Assembly: GCA_900546645.1 (NCBI GenBank)
Contig: URDR01000047.1
Span: forward strand, 1 to 22,258
Source: an uncultured Bacteroides sp.
Lineage (GTDB): Bacteria; Bacteroidota; Bacteroidia; Bacteroidales; Bacteroidaceae
Reading direction: 5' to 3'
Length of the DNA: 22,258 bases
The notes under the pieces are model-generated. The model was not told the origin of the DNA and did no database searches. It was given only the letters and a program-made list of their open reading frames with translations. The number at the start of each line of letters is the position of its first letter. The stretch's first letter is position 1. Position numbers and translations under genes: made by a program. Shown here one piece after another: positions 1-7,586 of the stretch.

Positions 1-54
1 AAAGCTATGTCCAGAGAAGAAAACGTAATAAAGCTACTTGCGAAACTTAAATAA
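1..54 (+). CDS. C-terminal end of an unidentified gene (partial)
   Basis: Frame 1 is open from the window edge and ends with TAA at 52-54. The visible residues are KAMSREENVIKLLAKLK, a short charged helical tail. The stop overlaps the methyltransferase reading frame (the sequence at the junction is AAATAAAG), so the two genes are translationally coupled or nearly so. Regulators of the HTH type often precede methyltransferases in such operons, but nothing in these 17 residues identifies one. Function is unknown. Confidence 0.5.
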   Translation, partial: KAMSREENVIKLLAKLK

Positions 55-1061
55 AGATATTTGAAGGTTTTGCCGGATATGGCGGTGCATCATTCGGTTT
101 GAAAAGACTCAAGGAAAATATGCCTGACTTCGATTATGAAGTGGTTGGTTATTCTGAGTTTGACAAATATGCTGCCAAATTGTTTGATGCAAACCATAAA
201 GACAAAGATGGTCAGCCCATTAAGAATTGGGGAGATATTACTTCCATCAATCCGGATGAACTTCCAGATTTTGACATGTTTATGGGTGGATTTCCCTGTC
301 AGCCATTCTCATCAGCAGGTATGCAAATGGGAACAGAGGACCCTTATGGAAGAGGAGCTATGCTAGGGCATATCATACGCATCTGTCGGGTGAAAAAGCC
401 AAAGTATCTCTTTCTTGAAAATGTAAAAGGATTTACACATGGGAAATTCAAACCCATACATGATCAGTTGATTAAGGATTTAAAAGAAATGGGATATGGA
501 GAAAACCCGCTTGCACAGGCAGTACTCAATTCCAAAGACTATGGCATACCGCAAAATAGAGAGAGACTATGGATGTTTGCCCAACTTGGCGGACTCCCTG
601 AAGGTTTTATGCTGACTCCTCCCAAGATAGAATCGGATGCAAGAATTTCTGACTTTCTTGATTATACACCTGAGCAAAAGTTATATTTGTCCGAAGCGCA
701 GATTGAACATCTGAAATTCAAGCACAAGATAGATTCTTTTGTGGTTGATACACCCTTATGTTTTGATGTGTATAATAAAAAGATCAAGCGTGATGGTTTC
801 AGTATCACCATTACTCAGCCAGAGCATAATAGCTTACGGGTTGTCGAGGTTCCGAAAGACGGAAAGGAGATTGTACGTAAGATGTCTGTTCATGAACAGT
901 TCAGACTGATGGGATTCAGAATATCCAGAGATTTGTCTGAGTGTGAAATCGATTTTGACAACCAGTCCTATACCCAATTATCCAAAAGAGCAGGTAACGG
1001 ATGGGATGTAAACTTGGTGGGTATTTTATTAACACATATATTCAGTCAGCTATGCGAATAA
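51..1061 (+). CDS. DNA (cytosine-5) methyltransferase of an R-M system, apparent ATA start
   Basis: Transfers a methyl group from SAM to C5 of cytosine to protect host recognition sites. Counting from codon 51, 336 residues carry the ordered C5 motifs: I FAGYGGASFGL (about 7-17), IV GGFPCQPF (79-86, catalytic Cys83), VI ENV (123-125), VIII QNRERLW (168-174), IX RLMGF (285-289) and X AGNGWDVNLVG (314-324). The target-recognition region between VIII and IX is short (about 206-276). The frame has a stop at 48-50. The only ATG/GTG/TTG-type start near the front, TTG at 99, would remove motif I and the SAM site, so an ATA start at 51 (or 57) is inferred. It overlaps the next gene by 10 nt and heads an operon with restriction genes and vsr. 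Recognition sequence unknown. Confidence 0.85.
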   Translation: MKIFEGFAGYGGASFGLKRLKENMPDFDYEVVGYSEFDKYAAKLFDANHKDKDGQPIKNWGDITSINPDELPDFDMFMGGFPCQPFSSAGMQMGTEDPYGRGAMLGHIIRICRVKKPKYLFLENVKGFTHGKFKPIHDQLIKDLKEMGYGENPLAQAVLNSKDYGIPQNRERLWMFAQLGGLPEGFMLTPPKIESDARISDFLDYTPEQKLYLSEAQIEHLKFKHKIDSFVVDTPLCFDVYNKKIKRDGFSITITQPEHNSLRVVEVPKDGKEIVRKMSVHEQFRLMGFRISRDLSECEIDFDNQSYTQLSKRAGNGWDVNLVGILLTHIFSQLCE

Positions 1062-1633
1062 ATCTGGGTTCCATGGCCTTCGGCTTTTTCATTGAAAAAG
1101 GCGGAGGCACCCCCGCATGGGGAACAGAATTAGGACAATCAAAGCCATCCTATAAATTCACAGTTGAAGGCTGTGAAGAAGTCTTGATTGGTATGTTATA
1201 CAACTCAGTAAACCTTCATTCCGTATCATTGCCATTAGGTAAAGGAGGTAGGGTTGACCTAGCTTCTAATTTTGAGGAATGTCACTTGGCTGCTCTTTTC
1301 CAAAACGTATATATCAATGGGCTCAAGATAGACCATCCGTTCCTTATGGTCATGATTAAGGAACTGAGCGCAAGTCATTCTGGAAGAAGAACTATCAAGT
1401 ACTCTGATAAAATATCTTGCAATGTCGGAGGGAAAATCATCGGCAATCTGAACTTCTTCAAGTTTGCACGAAAAGCATTGGGTCTGAATGATGAATCATG
1501 CTGGTTTGTATATGACATAAGTGTCAGAAATCTGGATGAATTGCATTTTAGGGCAGTAATTGTTAATAGCGAATTCAGTGAATACTACACTGATTCTGCT
1601 GAAAGAAAAGAACATTGGTTATCTTTAATTTAA
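1052..1633 (+). CDS. Stand-alone homologue of the McrB-like N-terminal domain
   Basis: A 193-residue protein from ATG 1052, chosen over the upstream ATG at 1001 because MRINLGS aligns with the first residues of the next gene. Over its whole length it resembles residues 1-190 of the following AAA+ protein: GGGTPAWGTELGQ, PLGKGG, V(F/Y)(V/I)NGL, GRRT(I/L)KY, LGL, WF, (V)RN.DE(L/I)HF. It has no Walker motifs and no nuclease motif. In McrB and LlaJI R1 proteins the N-terminal domain recognises DNA, so this is probably a separate DNA-binding or regulatory subunit. The direct DNA similarity is diverged, implying an old duplication, not a recent tandem copy. It overlaps the methyltransferase by 10 nt and sits 6 nt before the motor gene. 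Function inferred only. Confidence 0.85.
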   Translation: MRINLGSMAFGFFIEKGGGTPAWGTELGQSKPSYKFTVEGCEEVLIGMLYNSVNLHSVSLPLGKGGRVDLASNFEECHLAALFQNVYINGLKIDHPFLMVMIKELSASHSGRRTIKYSDKISCNVGGKIIGNLNFFKFARKALGLNDESCWFVYDISVRNLDELHFRAVIVNSEFSEYYTDSAERKEHWLSLI

Positions 1634-1639
1634 AATACT

Positions 1640-3769
1640 ATGAGACTCAATTTAGGATCATTATCATTCAACGCGAATATTGAAAATGGAGGCGGAACTC
1701 CTGCATGGGGGACAGAATTAGGTCAAGGCGATGGATATCGGTTTTCGGTAGAAGACATGGATGACCTGTTTACCTCTTTAGTATACACATCTGTTCCAGA
1801 TTTAGACCAAATTTATTGTCCTTTGGGCAAAGGAGGTAATCAGCGACAAGACTATGACTTCGTTATTGCCGGATTATACGACAAAGTTTTTGTCAATGGA
1901 TTAGTTGTTAACAATGCCGAGTTCTTATTACTAGTTGTAAAGAAAATAGTCGGTACTCATCATGTAGGCAGAAGAACACTCAAATATAATCCTCGCATTA
2001 CTTACAGAGGAAAAGAAATCAATCAAGATTGCTTTGACAAAATTAGCCAGACATTAGGATTAGCTGATAATGCAGCTTGGTTTATCGATGAGATTAATGT
2101 AAGAAATCAAGATGAGATCCATTTTACCGCTTACGTATTGGATGGCCAAAACGCAACCTCCTACAAATCCAACGATGAAAGGAAACAGGCTTATATCAAG
2201 AAACTGCAAAACAGAATAGTTTTCGAAAAGAAGTCCACTATTGGTGAAACCACCATCATACCCTTGCCTTTGGACTTGCCGCTGCAACAGATTACCTATG
2301 GTGCACCGGGTACAGGAAAATCATTCAGTATTGACGAAGATGTAAAACGATACGGAATGAAAGACATAAGAACCACATTTCATCCTGATAGTGATTATTC
2401 TACGTTTGTAGGAGCATACAAGCCTCAAATGGAGAAGGTTGTGGTACGTGATGACCGCGGATTTCCAGTAAAGGAAGAGGGGAAAGTGGTATATGAAAAG
2501 AAAATCGTATACAAATATTCCCAACAAGCATTCTTGAAGGCGTATACATCAGCGTGGAAAGATTTAAAGACACCACATGTTCTAGTGATAGAAGAAATAA
2601 ACCGCGGAAATTGTGCCCAAATTTTCGGCGACTTATTCCAGTTGCTTGACCGAAATGAGAGCGGTTTTTCAAGTTATCCTATTACACCTGATACGGACAT
2701 CATGCAAGTCTTAAACGATGAATTTGAGGGACTGGAGCTGGAATCTTCAGAATCAATCAACGCGCAATACAAGGAGGATGTAGTAGAGGATGTATTGGCT
2801 GGAAACAAACTTCTGCTTCCAAACAACTTGTATATTTGGGCAACAATGAATACCAGTGACCAGAGTCTGTTCCCCATTGACAGTGCTTTCAAACGTCGGT
2901 GGGACTGGAAATATGTTCCCATTAGTGATGCAGGAAAACAATGGGTGATTCGTGTAAACGATACAGACTATAGTTGGTGGTCTTTCCTGGATAAAGTGAA
3001 TTTTAAAATTTGGGATGCAACCCACTCGGAAGACAAGAAGCTGGGATATTTTTTCTGTAAAGCTGACAAAGATGGTGTAATTATGGCAGAAAAATTCGTA
3101 GGGAAGGTTCTTTTCTATATCTACAATGATGTATTCAAGGACTATGGATTTGACGATGACATTTTCAAAGATGTGAACGACAAAGAGAATCCAGATTTAA
3201 TGTTCAAGGATTTCTTCCTGTCAGATGGAACACCCTGTGAAAACAAAATTCAAGTTTTGCTCAATAACTTGGAAGTTGAAGCGGTTTTATCGTCCACAAA
3301 CGAGAATCACGCTTCTGAAGAAGCTGCAGAGAATAATCTGGCTACAGAAGACGAAGACAATGAAGAACCGCAACTTGACGACCAAAATGAAATATCTGGA
3401 AATGATTATACCAAGTATTCTTTTGATGGCAATCACCATCTTGGGAAAGGAGATCTAGCTGTAAAGATTGTCGAACGTTTTACTCGCGAAAATCCAGATA
3501 TTACCTTTGATCAGCTGAAACAAGAGTTTCCTGACACTATGATGGGAGATAAACTGAAACTGTTGGGGTTGATTGTCAAGGCCAAAGATTTGGAGCATGC
3601 ACCTTACTCTTATCAGAAGAAGGCTTATGGTTTCTTTAAGAAGGGACGTAAGTACATATCTAGTGATGGCATAGAATATTGTGTAAGCAATTATTGGAAT
3701 ATTACAAACATTCAGTCCATTATTGATTATGCTGTAGAAAAAGGTTGGGATGTTACTGCTGAAAATTAA
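1640..3769 (+). CDS. McrB/LlaJI-R1-like AAA+ NTPase restriction subunit
   Basis: A 709-residue motor protein. Residues 1-190 form the presumed DNA-recognition domain shared with the preceding protein. The McrB-type AAA+ core follows: Walker A GAPGTGKS (221-228), Walker B LVIEEINRGN (315-324), the McrB-type sensor MNTSD (403-407; McrB has MNTAD) and a basic segment AFKRRWDW (416-423) expected to hold arginine fingers. In McrB these rings hydrolyse GTP and translocate DNA for the partner nuclease; whether this one prefers GTP or ATP is not visible. A very acidic linker (about 550-590) leads to a separate C-terminal domain (about 598-709) with no recognised function. The nuclease gene starts 5 nt downstream, the usual mcrB-mcrC order. 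Confidence 0.92.
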   Translation: MRLNLGSLSFNANIENGGGTPAWGTELGQGDGYRFSVEDMDDLFTSLVYTSVPDLDQIYCPLGKGGNQRQDYDFVIAGLYDKVFVNGLVVNNAEFLLLVVKKIVGTHHVGRRTLKYNPRITYRGKEINQDCFDKISQTLGLADNAAWFIDEINVRNQDEIHFTAYVLDGQNATSYKSNDERKQAYIKKLQNRIVFEKKSTIGETTIIPLPLDLPLQQITYGAPGTGKSFSIDEDVKRYGMKDIRTTFHPDSDYSTFVGAYKPQMEKVVVRDDRGFPVKEEGKVVYEKKIVYKYSQQAFLKAYTSAWKDLKTPHVLVIEEINRGNCAQIFGDLFQLLDRNESGFSSYPITPDTDIMQVLNDEFEGLELESSESINAQYKEDVVEDVLAGNKLLLPNNLYIWATMNTSDQSLFPIDSAFKRRWDWKYVPISDAGKQWVIRVNDTDYSWWSFLDKVNFKIWDATHSEDKKLGYFFCKADKDGVIMAEKFVGKVLFYIYNDVFKDYGFDDDIFKDVNDKENPDLMFKDFFLSDGTPCENKIQVLLNNLEVEAVLSSTNENHASEEAAENNLATEDEDNEEPQLDDQNEISGNDYTKYSFDGNHHLGKGDLAVKIVERFTRENPDITFDQLKQEFPDTMMGDKLKLLGLIVKAKDLEHAPYSYQKKAYGFFKKGRKYISSDGIEYCVSNYWNITNIQSIIDYAVEKGWDVTAEN

Positions 3770-3774
3770 ACGAT

Positions 3775-6057
3775 ATGCGAATTCTGATTGAGGAATACCA
3801 GTATGCACTTTCCGAAAGCAACAATCAGGAAGACCTCAGGACTATTTTGAAGGAATTAGGAGGTTTTGAAGATTTGGAAGGAAAAGTTAGCATCAACTAC
3901 GTCGGGTATTATTACAGTACCGGGCTGAATGACTGTGTTTTTATACTTCCAAAGGTGATGATAAACGAAAGCGGCCTTGTTTTTGAAGATAAAGAAAAGG
4001 GACACGATGGCTATAAGCCAGAGGATATTATAAACTTTGATAATATTCCGTTGCTTTCGGACAGACAAAAGAAGTTCATCTATGAATTTGCCGTTTGGAT
4101 TTTCAGAGCTATTGATGTATATCGTGTACATAATAAGAAGTCCAGCATCATCTACTACAAACAGATTGCTCAAATCGGTAACGGAAATAGACGGACAAGC
4201 AATACATTCCTGGATGTGTTGCTGTCGATTATTCAGTTCAACAAAGACAATCAGAATTTTTTCTTCTTCACCTTGAAAAATCTGCATGCAGGTTTGAATA
4301 AGATAAACTGGACACGAACCATTAGTAAAAGTCAAGCCTTTGTGCAGGATGAATGTCCTATCTATCTAAATCCTGTAAATAAAAGACGCCAAATAAATTT
4401 CGATGAAGAATTGCTTATCATTTTCTTCTCGATACTGAATTACATCAATGACAAGTATGGCTTTTCAGTAGAAGTAAACATCAACTTTCCTCTCATCCCC
4501 AAGCAGCTGTTTGAAAATTATATGAGAGGTATGGGTAAAACAAGACTCCAACAGATAAAATATAAATACTTCTCTGACAAGGCTATACAGCTATGGAAAC
4601 TTTGCTATGCTTTCTTCGACAGGGCATACCAGATTAACATATCGGCAGAGATTCAGGAGTACCTTCTTGCCAAAGACTTCAACATTGTGTTTGAAGGCAT
4701 TATTGACCAATTGGTGGGCGATGAATTACCTGCTAAATACCGATCCATGAAGGAACAGCAGGACGGAAAGCTTGTCGACCACATGTTCAGCTGGTATAAC
4801 CTCGTGACTCGCAACAAAGAGGAGCAGCAAAAGATTATGTACATCGGTGACTCAAAGTACTACAAACGGCAGAATCGTATTTCTAAAGAATCGTGGTACA
4901 AGCAATTTACCTATGCACGCAATGTGATACAATGGAATCTCGATCTCTTCCTGGATGGGCATAACGACAAGGAAGACATTCTGCTGCGTGATGACACCAC
5001 AGAAGGTTACAATATCATTCCTAATTTCTTTATCTCGGCAACATTAGACGAAGATTTAAGTTACAAAACAGACATTTATCCTACAACAAGGGAAAAGAAG
5101 TTCCATTTCTCACGGCAGTTTGAGAATCGTCTGTTCGACCGTGATTCGTTGCTGGTATGCCATTATGATGTGAATTTCCTTTATATCATCGCTCTTTATG
5201 CCAGAGGTAATAAGGGTCAGCAGGCTGCATGGAAAACAAAAGTGAGGGACATGTTCCGGAAAGAGATTCAGAAGATGCTCGACGAAAAGTATAGCTTCTA
5301 TGTTATGACTCCCAAGAGCGGTGTGAATGCCTCTTCCTACATTGAAGAACACTTCCAGCAGCTGCTGGGAAAAGTATTTACTCCCTACGAAAACAATGGT
5401 ACTCAAAGATACTATTCCCTGGCTCTGAGCACAGCAAAGGAGTTTAAGGATGAGAATGAGGCCATTGTATCACAGCTCAAAACAAGTTTCCATGTACGTG
5501 ACTGCAGGATAGGTGATGACCCTAAAATTATTTTGGCCGATGTCAAGGATGAACCATCAGCAGATATACCACCGACACCTGATTTCCTTACTCTTCACTT
5601 TTTGGAAAAATATCGTGAAAAGAGCATCGTTATCGGCTGTTATCATGACGAAGCCCATCTGGCATGGATATTAGGCAAAAATGATAGGGGCACGCAACTA
5701 TACAATGTACGTTTGGGAAAGAATGTGCATGGCGGCCAAGTGAAAGCTCATCTTGATAAAATGATGGTAAGTTTCGTTATCCTTTACGAATATGATCATG
5801 AACATGAGAATAACTATCGTGTGTTTCGAGTGCATCATCACGCTACAATGACTGCAGAGCGTCTAAAGAGGACAATGTACCCATCCAGACCGACTGCAGA
5901 GAAGTACCTCTGTTATGTATTTGATGAAGAAGTAACATTAGGGAAACTGAATATTGCACAATTACTTGCTTCAGAACGAGTAAACATACCTGGCTATATT
6001 GCAGGTTCCCCAATATTCAAAACGGGAGAAGAATTGATAAAATACAGGTTAAAATAA
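3775..6057 (+). CDS. LlaJI-family / McrC-like restriction endonuclease
   Basis: The predicted DNA-cleaving partner of the AAA+ motor, 760 residues. The N-terminal half looks like the LlaJI restriction endonuclease family, with INWTRTI near 177 and CPIYLNP at 194-200. A PD-(D/E)xK active site is proposed from FEGIIDQLVGD (Glu308), LVDHMF (333-338, Asp335) and MYIGDSKYYKR (355-365, Asp359 and Lys361). The rest (about 400-760) is an extension that I cannot assign; it contains GCYHDEAHLAWILGKNDRGT and a His-rich segment VHHHATM. It starts 5 nt after the motor gene, so the two are surely co-expressed. LlaJI itself cuts at GACGC, but the target here cannot be read from the sequence. Confidence 0.85.
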   Translation: MRILIEEYQYALSESNNQEDLRTILKELGGFEDLEGKVSINYVGYYYSTGLNDCVFILPKVMINESGLVFEDKEKGHDGYKPEDIINFDNIPLLSDRQKKFIYEFAVWIFRAIDVYRVHNKKSSIIYYKQIAQIGNGNRRTSNTFLDVLLSIIQFNKDNQNFFFFTLKNLHAGLNKINWTRTISKSQAFVQDECPIYLNPVNKRRQINFDEELLIIFFSILNYINDKYGFSVEVNINFPLIPKQLFENYMRGMGKTRLQQIKYKYFSDKAIQLWKLCYAFFDRAYQINISAEIQEYLLAKDFNIVFEGIIDQLVGDELPAKYRSMKEQQDGKLVDHMFSWYNLVTRNKEEQQKIMYIGDSKYYKRQNRISKESWYKQFTYARNVIQWNLDLFLDGHNDKEDILLRDDTTEGYNIIPNFFISATLDEDLSYKTDIYPTTREKKFHFSRQFENRLFDRDSLLVCHYDVNFLYIIALYARGNKGQQAAWKTKVRDMFRKEIQKMLDEKYSFYVMTPKSGVNASSYIEEHFQQLLGKVFTPYENNGTQRYYSLALSTAKEFKDENEAIVSQLKTSFHVRDCRIGDDPKIILADVKDEPSADIPPTPDFLTLHFLEKYREKSIVIGCYHDEAHLAWILGKNDRGTQLYNVRLGKNVHGGQVKAHLDKMMVSFVILYEYDHEHENNYRVFRVHHHATMTAERLKRTMYPSRPTAEKYLCYVFDEEVTLGKLNIAQLLASERVNIPGYIAGSPIFKTGEELIKYRLK

Positions 6058-6090
6058 TATCTGTTTTTGCCGATAAAAGAAAATAGAACT

Positions 6091-6594
6091 ATGGATAAAC
6101 TGACTGCAGAACAGCGCCATAGGAATATGGCAGCAATACATGCCAAGGACACAAAACCGGAACTTCTTGTACGCAAGTTTCTGTGGTCAAGGGGATTCCG
6201 CTATCGGCTTAATCACCCACGCTTGCCGGGTAAACCTGACATCGTGCTGCGCAAATACCGGACTGTTATCTTCGTCAACGGTTGCTTCTGGCATGGGCAT
6301 GAAGGTTGCAAGTATTTTGTGATGCCTAAAACAAACACCGAATTCTGGCAAAGTAAAATACAACGGAATAAAATTCGCGACAAAAAGGTACAGCGACAGC
6401 TCGCTTCTATGGGGTGGCATTGCATAACTATTTGGGAATGCCAACTGAAGAAAGCTGTACGTGAGCAAACCTTAGAGTCTCTGGGTTATACATTAAACCA
6501 TATCTATTTGAGGGACAGGGTGCTTAGTCCCTATAATATACCAGAAAAAACATTGCAGATTGCAGCAGAAGCACAAGAAGAATACGGGAAATAA
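6091..6594 (+). CDS. vsr: Very short patch repair endonuclease (Vsr)
   Basis: Nicks 5' of the T in T:G mismatches that arise when 5-methylcytosine deaminates, starting repair at sites methylated by the neighbouring enzyme. The 167 residues match Vsr throughout: RNMAAIHAKDTKPELLVRK (11-29), LPGKPDIVL with catalytic Asp50 (45-53), FVNGCFWHGH (61-70, zinc and active-site region), TEFWQSKI (83-90) and ITIWECQLK (112-120). The ATG at 6091 is preferred over an in-frame TTG at 6067 because Vsr proteins normally begin shortly before the RNM motif. It closes the R-M operon, 33 nt after the nuclease gene, and supports a C5 rather than N4/N6 methylation chemistry. Confidence 0.95.
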   Translation: MDKLTAEQRHRNMAAIHAKDTKPELLVRKFLWSRGFRYRLNHPRLPGKPDIVLRKYRTVIFVNGCFWHGHEGCKYFVMPKTNTEFWQSKIQRNKIRDKKVQRQLASMGWHCITIWECQLKKAVREQTLESLGYTLNHIYLRDRVLSPYNIPEKTLQIAAEAQEEYGK

Positions 6595-6626
6595 ACAACT
6601 GATTTTCAAACTTTAAATTTACTGTT

Positions 6627-6794
6627 ATGAACGAAAAACTCATTACTGTGACAGGGAAAGGCGCCATTCATGTGGTGCCGGATGTAACCTGTGTAGAGCT
6701 GACTTTGCAAAGCATCCATGATACATACGAAGATGCTTACGCACAAGCGAAGAGCAATACTGAACGGCTCAGCCAAATTATGGGGGCAGTTTAA
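6627..6794 (+). pseudogene. Truncated SIMPL (DUF541) domain gene
   Basis: An ATG frame of 55 codons begins MNEKLITVTGKGAIHVVPDV, the characteristic start of SIMPL-domain proteins (ITVTGKG, VPD, followed by ELTLQ and a YEDAYAQAK helix). Family members usually run to more than 200 residues. This one loses similarity after about residue 52 (SQIM) and stops three codons later. Transposase-derived sequence begins about 30 nt after the break, so an insertion or deletion involving an IS is the likely cause. The remnant is almost certainly non-functional. Confidence 0.65.
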
Positions 6795-6818
6795 AACTTC
6801 CGTGGAATCCCATCCTAG

Positions 6819-6974
6819 CCAAAGAACATTGCGCAGATTGAACATTCCAGGCACCGTTCATTCAGTAACTTTATAGCCAATTCTTTGTCAGCTATCGCAA
6901 CATACTGCTTTTTTGAAAAGAAGCCCGCCATTGATGTCAAGTTGTTCAATGACGGGCAACTGTCTATTTTCTAA
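6819..6974 (+). mobile_element. IS982-family transposase C-terminal remnant
   Basis: An open frame without a start codon, ending TAA at 6972-6974, reads KNIAQIEHSRHRSF then NFIANSLSAIA, CFFEKKPAIDV and DGQLSIF. The pattern (IEHSRHRS..NF, then KKPxI, then a short tail) is that of the C-terminal end of IS982-family DDE transposases. Only about 51 residues remain, so the catalytic core is gone. The sequence AACTCACGTT at about 6985-6994 could be the matching terminal inverted repeat, but the other end is missing, so this is not proven. Confidence 0.6.
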
Positions 6975-7007
6975 TTTTATTTCGAACTCACGTTAATTAA
7001 TACAACT

Positions 7008-7304
7008 ATGAAGCCGGGAGATTGCTTTATACTGAAAAGTTCCACTAAAGAGGAACCGATGACTATCTATCTTATCGATGAAGTCAGGGATAAAACTCTT
7101 GATGCTTATTCCATTGGCATAAGCGAAAGAATGATTCATGGATGGGAATATCCTGACAAATATGACAATGATGGAGATATTCCTTCAGATGCAGTGTTCA
7201 TTTCCAAAGAGATATACTACAAGATCAAGAATCTAATGAAATCATTTGTCATTGATGCGCATAGCTATATTAAAGAAAGATGCGCTCTACTGGGATTATA
7301 TTGA
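7008..7304 (+). CDS. Small hypothetical protein with a 3' end in transposase DNA
   Basis: A 98-residue frame starting MKPGDCFILKSS. It is acidic and soluble, with no recognised domain. Its last 9 or 10 codons lie in a segment that, in another frame, encodes a DUF772 transposase fragment, so the natural C-terminus was probably replaced when an IS inserted or was deleted. It lies between two IS remnants and has no partner gene. It may be a decaying gene; expression is uncertain. Confidence 0.5.
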   Translation: MKPGDCFILKSSTKEEPMTIYLIDEVRDKTLDAYSIGISERMIHGWEYPDKYDNDGDIPSDAVFISKEIYYKIKNLMKSFVIDAHSYIKERCALLGLY

Positions 7305-7401
7305 GGTTGAATACAACAAGCGATTCAAGAATCAAAAAGTGGGAGCCGGCAACAAGCCAGCCCGTATGGCTGTTGATACACTGATTATCAAATACATGCT
7401 T
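7276..7401 (+). mobile_element. IS5-type (DUF772) transposase N-terminal remnant
   Basis: In the frame one base off from the hypothetical gene above, the sequence encodes ALYWDYIEVEYNKRFKNQ followed by VGAGNKPARMAVDTLIIKY. This resembles the N-terminal DUF772 region of IS5-type transposases (WDxIE..Y, GxPA, R.A...LI.K). Similarity ends near 7401, well before any DDE catalytic residue. It is a short relic, with no terminal repeats recognised. Confidence 0.6.
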
Positions 7402-7507
7402 GGAAGCAGTGTAGTAAAAACGGGTTGTTCCTCAGCAGAGGCCGTTTCCTCGTCCGGTTACAACACAAAATTAGCTTTTTTGATATGAAAGATACAAAAA
7501 TGTCTAT

Positions 7508-7515
7508 TAACTTTG
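7508..7515 (+). promoter_or_regulatory. Possible orphan -7 promoter box
   Basis: TAACTTTG matches the Bacteroidetes TAnnTTTG element. The nearest upstream TTTG lies about 25 nt away instead of the usual 19-21, and no gene follows on the plus strand. It may be a leftover from a lost gene or IS. Confidence 0.25.
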
Positions 7516-7526
7516 CATTATCACTT

Positions 7527-7546
7527 CTAAGGCACACTTGCCTCAG
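7527..7546. terminator. Weak stem-loop downstream of the helicase gene
   Basis: CTAAGGCA and TGCCTCAG can pair over 8 bp (one mismatched or G·U position depending on strand) around a 4-nt loop. It lies about 40 nt past the helicase stop on the minus strand. No T-run follows it, so termination activity is doubtful. Confidence 0.25.
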
Positions 7547-7586
7547 ACACACTCCGTGAAACACATCCCATCTACCAATTGAAATC

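Larger units (their letters stand above)
7402..7586. other. Gene-poor spacer after the transposase remnant
   Basis: No credible gene is seen here. The stretch contains an isolated TAACTTTG box at 7508-7515 that fits the Bacteroidetes -7 consensus on the plus strand, but with no TTTG at the usual distance. It also has a short stem-loop at 7527-7546. Plus-strand transcription from here would run antisense to the helicase gene. Confidence 0.4.

Noticed and set aside
1001..1051. Extended N-terminus of the stand-alone recognition-domain protein
   Set aside because: This part lies in the methyltransferase coding region, and the alignment with the motor's domain begins exactly at the ATG at 1052.
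6923..6957. A 12-bp inverted repeat that looks like a terminator
   Set aside because: It lies in the coding part of the IS982 remnant (KKPAIDV...NDGQ) and is followed by no T-run, so it is probably incidental.
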